Positions 57,172-64,000 of a stretch of 64,000 bases of DNA are shown here, piece by piece; within the stretch, counting starts at the first letter, position 1, and the number at the start of each line of letters is the position of its first letter. A program made the position numbers and the translations under genes. The notes beneath the pieces were generated by a model. It searched no databases. It saw only the letters and a list, made by a program, of their open reading frames with translations, and was not told where the DNA came from. The stretch is from Streptomyces thinghirensis (GTDB lineage: Bacteria; Actinomycetota; Actinomycetia; Streptomycetales; Streptomycetaceae): NCBI GenBank assembly GCA_021502835.1, contig JAKFGP010000050.1, positions 1 through 64,000 on the forward strand, given 5' to 3'.

Positions 57172-58422
57172 GTGACGGAGTCGGGTGTCGTGGGCAGCGG
57201 GTCGCTGGGGCGGCCGTTCGGGTGGCTGTGGGCCGCGTACTCCGTCAGCACGTTCGGCACGCGGCTCGCGTTCGACGCCTTTCCGCTGATCGCGGTCGTC
57301 GTACTGGACGCCGGAACGGCGCGGAGTGGCGGCGCTCGCGGCGGCCGGACTCGCGGTGGGAGCGCTGGTGGCGGTGCCGCTGGGGCCGTGGGTGGAGTTC
57401 CGGCGCAAGCGGCCGGTCATGGTCGCGATGGACCTGGTCCGGTGCGTGGTACTGCTGAGTGTGCCGCTCGCGTTCGCGTTCGGCCGGCTCGGCTTCGCCC
57501 AGTTGCTGGTCGTGTCGGTCGTCGTCGCCGCGGCCGACATCACGTTCAGGGCCGCCGCCGGTTCCTGTCTCAAGGCTCTGGTGCCGCCGCGGGACCTGCT
57601 GACCGCGAACGGCCGGTTCGAGGCGACGACCTGGACCGCGACGATGCTCGGCCCCCGGTCGGCGGGGCCGCGGTCGGGGTCTTCGGGCCGGTGGTGACGG
57701 TGGCGGTCGACGCGGCCAGCGCATCTGCTGTCAGCGCTGGGAATCCTGGCGATCGGCCGCGAGGAGCCACGCCCGCGGCGCGCCGACGCCCCGGCTGCGG
57801 GCCGGTGACCTGCTGGACGGCTGGCGGTACGTCCTCGCCTCGCCGGGTCTGCGTCCGCTGTTCCTCAACACGGTCCTGGTCAGCGGCCTGATCATGGCGA
57901 CCGCACCCTGCTCGCCGTCCTCATGCTGGGCGATCTGGGCTTCGCGCCCTGGCAGTACGGTCTCGCCTTCGCGGTGCCCTGCGCCGGCGGCCTGGTCGGC
58001 TCCCGGCTGGCCAGGACACTCGTGGCGCGCTTCCGGGAGCACCGGGTGCTGGTCGCCAGCGGGGTGCTGCGCGTGTGCTGGCCGGTCGGGCTGGCCTTCG
58101 TCGGCCCCGGCACCTCGGGGCTGGTCCTCGTGATGGTCGTCGAGTTCGGGCTGATCACGTCCATCGGCGTGTTCAACCCGGTGTACGCCACCCGTCGGCT
58201 GGAGCTGACCCCGACGGACCGGGTCGCTCGCACGCTGTCCGCCTGGACGGTCAGCGGGAAGCTGGCGACCGCGGGACTGGACCGCGGTGTGGGGCCTGTT
58301 GGCGAGCCTGACCGGAACGCGGTGCCGTCGCGCTCGCGGGCGTACTGCTCCTCGCGACCCCGCTGCTGCTGCCGCGGCAGGATCGACGTGTCCGGCCAGG
58401 CCCTGGTGGGGGCTACCGGTGA
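57172..58422 (+). CDS. MFS transporter
   Basis: About 415 residues with twelve expected helices, including FGWLWAAYSVSTFGTRLAFD, LAAAGLAVGALVAVPLGPWV EFRRKRPVMVAMDLVRCVVL, LVVSVVVAAADITFRAAAGS, LVPPRDLLTANGRFEATTWT, FAPWQYGLAFAVPCAGGLVG and GLVLVMVVEFGLITSIGVFN. The R-R-K-R-P-V-M-V loop 2-3 and the N-G-R-x-E-A-T motif fit the enterobactin-exporter-like (MFS_3) branch. GTG 57172. Slips at about 57325, 57655, 57720, 57785, 57900 and 58270. Substrate unknown. Confidence 0.88.
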
Positions 58423-58508
58423 CCGGTGACCGGTGAAGCCTTGCCGGTCGTCGCGGTACTGACGGCGGCATCAACTCCCAGGCGATTCCTGTTGCATCCT
58501 GTCGCTTG

Positions 58509-59586
58509 CTACTGCGGCGGCACGCGCCCCGGCCGAGGGCGGGGGAACTCCCGGCGGGCCTCGGCGAACAGGGCCGGGTAGTCGGTGCCGTGGGTGACCG
58601 CGGGCGGCGAAGAGGGCACCGAGCGCGGCACGCAGCGGGTCCGGTTGGGCCGCCGCACGCAGCGCGGGCATGGCCATGGCCTGTCGCAGCGGGTTGCCAC
58701 GGCATCCGTCGGACGCGTGCGACGCGCCGGGGGTTGTGCGTTCGTCGGTGAAGAAGCGTTCCCAGGCCCGCCGGGGGTCGTCGAACGGGGCGGGCAGGGG
58801 CTCCCCCGGTCCAGCGCCACCAGCGCGGGCGTGATCCAGTCGACGTCGTCCAGGCCCGCCGCGGTGAAGGCCCGGTGGGCTGCCCACCGCGCGAGGCTCC
58901 GCTGGGTCGCCGGACACGCCGCGTCGACTGCGTCGAGGAGGTCCCCGGTCCAGTGGGACGAGCCCGCGTGCGTCGCCGCCGACCTCCCGTACCGCCGGCT
59001 GGGCAGCCGACCGCCCCAGGACAGGGTCTCCGCGCGCACTCTCGTGCGGGCCCTTCCCGGAAGGGGGCGGCGGCAGGCTGCGCGCGTACCGGTGCCGGCC
59101 CTCGGCGCTGCGTGAGGTCTCGCCGGACGACCCGGTCCGCGGCGGGCGGGGCGGGCCAGAACTGCAGCAGATAGTGGTCGACCGGCCCGGCGACCTCGGC
59201 GCGGTGAACCTCGGTCTCCTCGCTCCGGTCCATTCCGCGCCCGCAGTAGCGCACCCCGGTGGTCGGCGGGCGGCAGGTCCACCTCGCACAACGCCCCGCG
59301 GCCGCAGGGCAGAACGGCCGTCGAGAAGGAGACGGGCCGGAAGGACACCTCCACCACGTCCTCCCAGCCGTCGTAGAGCAGCGGGGCGGCCCCGTGCACC
59401 TCGACGGTCAGCCCGACCCTGCCGGTACGCAGGCCGGTGCCCAGGAGGGAGACAGCCGGGGACGGCCGCACCGCACAGACCGTTGATCTGTCCGGCGCAG
59501 GCCTCCGACGGTCCGGGACCGTACGGGTCCCGGCGGCTGTCCACGTGGAACCGCCCGTGGACGACCGCCAGTTCGCCGCTGTACAC
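58509..59586 (-). CDS. conserved actinobacterial hypothetical protein
   Basis: About 355 residues. N-terminal part: VYSGELAVVHGRFHVDSRRD, SEACAGQINGLCGAAVPG, GLRTGRVGLTVEVHGAAPLL, YDGWEDVVEVSFRPVS, VRYCGRGMDRSEETEVHRAE and DHYLLQFWPAPPAADRVVRE. C-terminal part: WGGRLPSRRVREVGGDARGL, VPLDRDLLDAVDAACPATQR SLARWAAHRAFTAAGLDDVD WITPALVALDRG, ALFAEARREF. I recall such two-part Streptomyces proteins; the first part may be a small beta domain, the second is helical. The GTG at 59586 has the ribosome binding site CGGGAGG. About eight slips. Function unknown. Confidence 0.72.
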
Positions 59587-59702
59587 CCTCCCGCATGACT
59601 GCCCCCTGATCGCGTCCGACTCCTGTGGGAGGCCACCAGTATGCGGAGGGGGTCGGACAACAGGCCGGGCGACGAGAAAGCCGACGGCTGCGCGGACGCC
59701 GG

Positions 59703-60154
59703 TCAGCGCGCCCCGGGGACGTCCTCCGTGACGCCGTTCAACGGCGAGGACGGGTCGCTGCCGCTGGGGCGGGTGAAGGCTTCCACCGCGTGCCTGGAAG
59801 GGTCGATGAAGTACACGCCCCGCCCGCCGTCGTTACGGTTGATCCGGCGCGGGTGCCGGCCTCGCGGGTCGGCCTGGATGGGCACCCCGCCCCTCCACGA
59901 GCCGGGCGAGGACTGCGTCGAACTCGCCCCTCCGAGACGAGGAACGCGTAGTGCTGCACGGTTGATGTCGGTGTCGATGGTGGCGGAATCGAGGGTGACG
60001 CCGTTCGCTGTCGTCACGGGAGGAAGATCTCGGCTCGCTCGCCGACCTCCAGCCCAGCGATTCCGGCTGAGGAAGTGAGCGGACTTCTCCCGGTCCTGGG
60101 AGAACGATGGTGTGGTTGAACTCGACTGGACACTGGTCAATGCTCCACGGGCAT
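59703..60154 (-). CDS. VOC family (glyoxalase-like) protein
   Basis: About 150 residues: VEFNHTIVLPQDREKSAHFL SRIAGLEVGE, VTTANGVTLDSATIDTDINV QHYAFLVSEGEFDAVLARLV, GGVPIQADPRGRHPGRINRN DGGRGVYFIDPSRHAVEAFT RP. The metal triad is likely His in FNHTIV, His in QHYAFLV and Glu in HAVEAFT. The start is ATG at 60154 in corrected frame. Slips at about 60135, 60090, 60020 and 59930. It could be a fosfomycin-type or dioxygenase enzyme; not decidable here. Confidence 0.85.
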
Positions 60155-60304
60155 CTCCACGGCGCCTCCATGCCTCACCCGGACGGTGACCGAGCCGCGA
60201 TGCCGCGCCGAGGATCTTAGATGAGGCGCGGCGAGGTGTCGACACCCGGCGAAACTCACCAGTGGTTTCTGGTCGTGCTCAGGTGGACGCCTGGTCGCTG
60301 TCCT

Positions 60305-60695
60305 TCATCGCGCCAGCTGTGCTAGCGGCTCCACCTCGATCCAGGCACCGACCTGACGGACTCCGTCCGGGTACGGGCTGCCCGTGTAGTGCCGGGAGAG
60401 GTGGTCGATGCCGGTGAGGTCCTCGTCGTCGCGGGTCTCGTCGATACGGCCGATCAGGGTGACGGGGTGTACCAGTCGTCGCCCGCGAGGACGGTGAGGG
60501 TCACCCGCGGATCGCGGCGCAGGTGCTCGAGGCGCACCCGGCCCGCCGAGGTTGATCAGGATCCGGCTGTCGTCCTCCCACAGGTACCAGGTGGGCGTGG
60601 AGACGGGAGCACCGTCCGAGCGGAGGTGGCCATGACGCACGGGTTGGGACGGCGCAGCAGCTCGACGGCCTCGACGGCAGCGGCGGCTTCGACAT
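60305..60695 (-). CDS. PPOX-class F420-dependent oxidoreductase-like protein
   Basis: About 128 residues: MSKPPLPSEAVELLRRPNPC VMATLRSDGAPVSTPTWYLW EDDSRILINLGAGRVRLEHL RRDPRVTLTVLAGDDWYTHV TLIGRIDETRDDEDLTGIDH LSRHYTGSPYPD in corrected reading. This is the PPOX/TIGR03618-type split barrel with the N-L-x-x-x-R-x-x-x-L-R-R-D-P signature. It likely binds F420 or FMN. Start ATG 60695. Slips at about 60660, 60620, 60540 and 60465. Confidence 0.85.
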
Positions 60696-60788
60696 GCGGA
60701 CTTGTTCTTGGTGTGCCGAGACCCGTCGGTGGTGTCGGCGGTGTCGGCGTTCAGGTTGCTCTTCGCACACCCGGTACCCCGGGTGCGC

Positions 60789-61676
60789 TCAGTCGGACGG
60801 CTTCTCCTCGAACGGGCGAAGTACGCCGCCGCCATGGTCCTCGTCGCCGTGCCCTGCGCGGGCGGCGCGCGCCAGGCGTTCCTGCGCCGGCGGCGGCCAC
60901 GTCCAGGCGGACGCCGTTCGCCTCGCCGGCCTCGACGATCAGCCGGGCGTCCTTCGCGGCGGTGGTGACCGCGAACTGGGGCGGCGTCAGCGCGCCGTCA
61001 CGGATCATTCCGGTCTTGGCGCGCAGGTAACCCATGTCGAGCGGCCGCCGGCGATGGCGTCGAAGAAGCCGTCCGGGTCCACGCCCAGTGCCTTGGCGAG
61101 CGCCAGGACCTCGCCCGCCGCGTTGGTGGCGGCGAGGACCCAGCTGTTGGCCACCAGCTTCAGCCGGGTGGCACCGCCGGCGGCGCCGTCCTCGCCGGTC
61201 CACACCGGGCGGGAGCCGACGGCGTCCAGAACGGGTGCCACCACGTCCCGGGCGCCGGCCGGCCCGGCGGCCAGCACCAGCAGTTGTCCGGCCTCGGCGG
61301 GTTGGCGGAGCCGAGGACGGGCGCGTCGAAGAAGACGAGGCCGTGTTCCTGGGCGAATGCCGCCAGGTCGGCGACCGCGTCGATGCCGGCGGTGGTCGAC
61401 TGACCCACGCGGAGCCGACGCAGCCCGGGCGCGGCCTGCCGCATGATGTCGAGGGCTACCGGGCCGTCGTACAGCATGGTGAGGGACGACGTCGGCGCCC
61501 CGCACCGCCTTCGGGGCTGCCTGGTGACGTGCGCGCCGTCGGCGGCCAGGGGCTCTGGCCTTCTCCCGGCTGCGGTTCCAGGCCCGGACGGTGTGCCCGG
61601 CCCGGGCGAGGTTGTGGGCCATCGCGGCACCCATGATGCCGGTGCCCAGGACGCTCACGGTGAGCTGCTCGGTCAT
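60789..61676 (-). CDS. 3-hydroxyisobutyrate dehydrogenase-like NAD(P) oxidoreductase
   Basis: About 290 residues of the beta-hydroxyacid dehydrogenase family: MTEQLTVSVLGTGIMGAAMA HNLARAGHTVRAWNRSREKA, GADVV-T-LYDGPVALDIMR, QSTTAGIDAVADLAAFAQEH GLVFFDAPVLGS, RLKLVANSWVLAATNAAGEV LALAKALGVDPDGFFDAIAG, LDMGYLRAKTGMIRDG. The GxGxMGxxM NAD motif and K in LKLVANSW (catalytic) are visible. Ends PFEEKPSD. Six slips. It oxidises a small hydroxyacid; substrate not decidable. Confidence 0.88.
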
Positions 61677-61874
61677 GAGGTCGGCTTCTGTGCTCTTCGA
61701 GCTGGTGGCCGGGGTCCCGGGCGCGGAACCCCGGTGATCAGCCTGCCATCCGGTGGCGGGCGGCGCCGGTCGGTCCGGCGGGCCGGGCCCGGTGGCCGTC
61801 CCCGCGTCAGCAAGCCTGCGTGACGCCCGCCGACATGTGGAGGGCCGCCCGTGCGCGTCCCGTACGGTACGGCC

Positions 61875-62334
61875 GTGAGCGCCTTTACGACAGATAGCGA
61901 TGACGCCGACGACACCGTCCCCGGCCGCTACGGCCCCGCCGCCAATACTGAGGCCGATCCCCTGGACGTGGGCCGGGTGCGTACCGAGTACTCCCCGCGC
62001 ACGACGGGACTCGGACCCCGGCGAGATCGTCTGACCTGGGTGCCCTACGAGGAGAACGACGGCCGGGGGCAAGGACTGGCCCGTGCTCGTCGCCGCCCGC
62101 GAGGCCGCCGGCACGCTGTTGGCCGTGCGGTTGTCCAGCAGCGCCACGACGGGGACCGGGAGTGGGTCCCGATCGGAGCGGTCCCTGGGACCGTTCCGGG
62201 CGCGCGTCCTGGGTCGACTGGACCGGGTGCCGCGGCTGCACGACGCCGGTATGCGCCGCGAGGCGTGCGCCCTGGACCGGATGCGGTTCGACCTCGTATG
62301 GCGGCGGCTGGGGGAGCGCTACGGCTGGAGCTGA
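61875..62334 (+). CDS. PemK/MazF-like toxin family protein
   Basis: About 150 residues: VSAFTTDSDDADDTVPGRYG, PAANTEADPLDVGRVRTEYS, P---PGEIVWTWVPYEENDG RGKDRPVLVVAREAAGTLLA VRLSSKRHDGDREWVPIGAG, RFDLV-RRLGERYGWS. The G-E-I-x-x-x-x-x-P-Y-E, G-K-D-R-P-V-L-V-V and L-S-S-K motifs are those of PemK/MazF. The family covers toxins but also harmless actinobacterial homologues. No antitoxin gene is seen next to it. GTG 61875 is the start. Slips at about 62000, 62068, 62145 and 62190. The end overlaps the convergent gene by about 16 bp. Confidence 0.82.
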
Positions 62335-63158
62335 CTGGGGTTGCCCGCCCCGGGGGTGCCTCGCCCCTCCGGGAAGGCACGCGCGAACGCCTTCCGACCG
62401 TGCCGCCCGGCGTGCGGTCCAGGATGCCGAACGCCACCCTGCTCGAAGGCCGCCGCGAACCGTCCGCCGGGCCCGAGCAGCCCCGAACGCGCCCGCGACC
62501 TGGGCGGGGTCGTTGCGGAAGACCCCGCAGCCCAGGCGCCGAGCACCAGCCGCCGATAGCCGTAGGGTCGGCCGCCGTTCCAGCACCCGCTCGGCGCGGC
62601 CGCCAGGGCGCCGGGCAGCTCGGCGGCCCGCTCCGGGGCCGTGCGCAGCACCACCCCGCGTCCGGCGCGGCGGACGTGAGGAAGCCGGCGGTGAATGGCT
62701 GGTCCAGCAGGCGGCCGCTGTCGTCGCGGAAGACGGGCGCGGCCGGCGAGTGGATGACGCGATCCGTAGAACGGGTCGCGGTGGGCGCGGTGGTGATCGT
62801 AGAACTCGCGCCCGCAGCAGGCAGGTACAGCGCGGAGGCCCGGCAGGCCTCTTCCCGCGCCTGGGCGCCGTTCAGGTAGCCGCCGCCCGGATTGCGGGCG
62901 GAGGCGAAGTTGGGGACGGCGACCTCGCCGCCGAGGCGGCGTGCGGCCTCCAGGCTGCTCTCGCCGGTGACCTCGCAGGCCGTCCGCACCGGAGCGGAGG
63001 GGGCGGGCTCGACCGCCCCGGCCCGTACATCCGCGTACCGTCGCGTGCCGTCCCGACCGCCGCCGCGATCGGCACCTCGCGCCCGTCGGACGCGCGGTAG
63101 GGACCCCGCCGTCACGATCTGTTCCGTCTGCTGTGCGATGCTGCAGGCGCGCGCTCAC
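62319..63158 (-). CDS. TIGR02452 (PARG-like macrodomain) protein
   Basis: About 275 residues of the microbial poly(ADP-ribose) glycohydrolase-like TIGR02452 family. VSARLQHIAQQTEQIVTAGS YRASDGREVPIAAAV in corrected frame, then TACEVTGESSLEAARRL, VAVPNFASARNPGGGYLNGA QAREEA--RASALYTCLLRA, VIHSPAAPVFRDDSGRLLDQ PFTAGFLTSAAPDAG, YRRLVLGAWGCGVFRNDPAQ VAGAFGALL. The N-P-G-G-G-Y-L-N-G-A-Q-A-R-E-E signature (the G-G-G-x6-7-Q-E-E catalytic loop) and the LGAWGCGVFRNDP macrodomain motif are clear. It probably removes ADP-ribose from protein or nucleic acid. About twelve slips. Confidence 0.88.
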   Translation of the reverse strand: MSARLQHRTADGTDRDGGVPTARPTGARCRSRRRSGRHATVRGCTGRGGRARPLRSGADGLRGHRREQPGGRTPPRRRGRRPQLRLRPQSGRRLPERRPGAGRGLPGLRAVPACCGREFYDHHRAHRDPFYGSRHPLAGRARLPRRQRPPAGPAIHRRLPHVRRAGRGVVLRTAPERAAELPGALAAAPSGCWNGGRPYGYRRLVLGAWAAGSSATTPPRSRARSGLLGPGGRFAAAFEQGGVRHPGPHAGRHGRKAFARAFPEGRGTPGAGNPSQLQP

Positions 63159-63439
63159 GGCGCCACCCCCGTGGACGCCGTGACGCGCGCCGCGCGGCCT
63201 CCCGTCGTGCTCATGCAGGAATCCTGGGTGATGCTGGTGGTGCGGTGCAACGGAGTTTCCCGACCGGCGAACGACGGGGAAAGCCCCCGAAACGAATGGG
63301 TCGCGGAGATCGCCGAGCTGGAACGTCCCGTTATGCACCCTTGTGCGGAGCGACACGAGGGTCTTGGTGGGACGAGGTGCCGACCCGGCCCACCGCAAGA
63401 GGGTCGGCGGCATGGATGGAATCTCAGGAGGATCCCGAC

Positions 63440-64000
63440 ATGTCCGATGCGGTAAGTGGCTGCACCCGGCCACGCACCACTGTCACCGAAGCCGAGGTCG
63501 AGGCGCTGGTCCACGGCATCTGCTTCAAGACCGGTCCACCGAGGCGTCTCGGTGTCGAAGTGGAATGGCTCGTCCACGAGCTGTGCGCGCCGCGGCTCCC
63601 CGTATCACCCGAACGGCTCGAAGCGGTCTACCCGCACTGCGGACCGTGCCCCTGGAGATCGGCGCTGACTGTCGAACCCGGCGGCCAGCTGGAGCTGAGC
63701 TCGCTCCCCGCCGCCTCCCCTCATGGAGTGCATCGGTACCGTCTCCGCCGACCTCGCCGCCGTCCGCGCGGTGCTGCGCGAGGACGGTCCTCGCCCTCGT
63801 CGGCCTCGGCCACGACCCTGGCACGCGCCCCGCCGCTTCCTGCGGCAGCCGCGCTACGACGCCATGGAGGCCTGCCTCGACCGCTCCGGTCCCGCCGGCC
63901 GCTACATGATGTGCACCTCGGCCTCCGTGCAGGTGTAAGCGTGGACGCCGGGCACGAGGAGCCCGGCCCTCTCGGTCACGTACGCCGCTGGTGGCTGGCC
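63440..64000 (+). CDS. egtA: ergothioneine biosynthesis glutamate-cysteine ligase EgtA, 5' part
   Basis: The frame runs off the right edge. It opens MSDAVSGCTRPRTTVTEAEV, EALVHGICFKTGPPRRLGVE VEWLVHELCAP, EAVYPALRTVP, EPGGQLELSSLPA, LMECIGTVSADLAAVRAVLR, DGLALVGLGHDPWHAPRRFL RQPRYDAMEACLDRSGPAGR YMMCTSASVQVSVDAG. The G-V-E-V-E-W ATP-grasp-like GCS2 core, E-P-G-G-Q-L-E-L-S and the M-C-x-x-x-S-V-Q-V motif are diagnostic of EgtA. It makes gamma-glutamylcysteine for ergothioneine. The ribosome binding site aggagga precedes ATG 63440. The TAA at about 63937 arises from a slip after S-V-Q-V. The rest of the pathway (egtB-E) would be expected to the right. Confidence 0.9.
   Translation, partial: MSDAVSGCTRPRTTVTEAEVEALVHGICFKTGPPRRLGVEVEWLVHELCAPRLPVSPERLEAVYPHCGPCPWRSALTVEPGGQLELSSLPAASPHGVHRYRLRRPRRRPRGAARGRSSPSSASATTLARAPPLPAAAALRRHGGLPRPLRSRRPLHDVHLGLRAGVSVDAGHEEPGPLGHVRRWWLA

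Noticed and set aside
54985..57573. Open frame of 862 codons on the minus strand
   Set aside because: Its 5' half is antisense to the hydrolase and the MFS gene, which have clear motifs. Only the C-terminal part belongs to the SARP gene, which is annotated from its ATG at 56022.
61875..62334. Complete toxin-antitoxin pair
   Set aside because: No small antitoxin frame with a ribosome binding site occurs in the 200 bp upstream; the gene before it is a dehydrogenase on the other strand.
1..64000. Mass pseudogenisation of the region
   Set aside because: Frame breaks are as frequent in housekeeping-type genes (def, thioredoxin, sigma factor) as in accessory ones, and motifs are preserved on both sides of each break. 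Sequencing error is simpler.

Overview
The window looks like chromosome from a Streptomyces-type actinomycete. The DNA is very G+C-rich, with strong third-position bias, many GTG starts with GGAGG-type ribosome binding sites, and genes that often overlap by 4 bases. The gene content fits this: a streptogrisin-type protease, a SARP/AfsR-like regulator, an Hrd-like sigma factor, a LitR/ECF-sigma pair, DUF2243-CtaG, DUF6343 and EgtA. I saw no rRNA, tRNA, CRISPR array, transposase or phage gene.

Almost every gene over about 300 bp has to be read by switching frame once or more. Single-base indels, and some substitutions, are spread evenly over genes of unrelated function. This looks like an unpolished sequence rather than mass gene decay, so each CDS is given as one gene spanning the frame breaks. 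Where the stop or start lies beyond a break, the end coordinate is approximate.

Layout. 0.2-3.4 kb: cupin protein, PLP dehydratase with an overlapping DauR-like regulator, and a methyltransferase. 4.0-7.3 kb: secreted PhoD phosphatase and a secreted S1 protease with a C-terminal chitin-binding-like module. 7.3-11.9 kb (minus): a translationally coupled set of a methyltransferase, a 61-residue peptide, an unknown protein, two DUF6895-like paralogues and a beta-lactamase-fold hydrolase. This is the least explained locus in the window. 12.1-15.0 kb: MscS channel, CtaG and DUF2243 membrane proteins. 15.1-17.9 kb: an ECF sigma factor divergent from a MerR/LitR-like regulator that carries a 21-bp minisatellite, then an FMN/F420-binding protein. 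17.9-20.6 kb: MMPL exporter and MarR regulator with a clear palindromic operator. 20.8-26.3 kb: SDR/DUF2867 protein, DNA photolyase, and a convergent group with an amine-oxidase-like flavoprotein, DUF2945 and DUF3140. With LitR and its sigma factor these suggest a light or oxidative stress neighbourhood.

26.5-33.3 kb: mixed metabolic and small membrane genes, a fascin-like beta-trefoil protein, a methyltransferase and an AlkD-like repair protein. 33.3-40.4 kb: two-component system, GNAT, ComB-like phosphatase, pirin, TPR and PepSY proteins. 40.5-46.9 kb: peptide deformylase, flavoprotein disulfide reductase, thioredoxin, LacI, TetR divergent from an FMN reductase with paired operators, and LysR. 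47-52.6 kb: small secreted and zinc-ribbon proteins, TerC, a pyruvyl transferase-flavoprotein pair and a group 2 sigma factor. 52.6-64 kb: stress-type small proteins (DUF6343, CBS, PPC), a SARP-BTAD regulator divergent from an alpha/beta hydrolase, an MFS exporter, VOC and PPOX proteins, a beta-hydroxyacid dehydrogenase, a PemK/MazF-like toxin convergent with a PARG-like TIGR02452 protein, and the 5' part of egtA running off the right edge.
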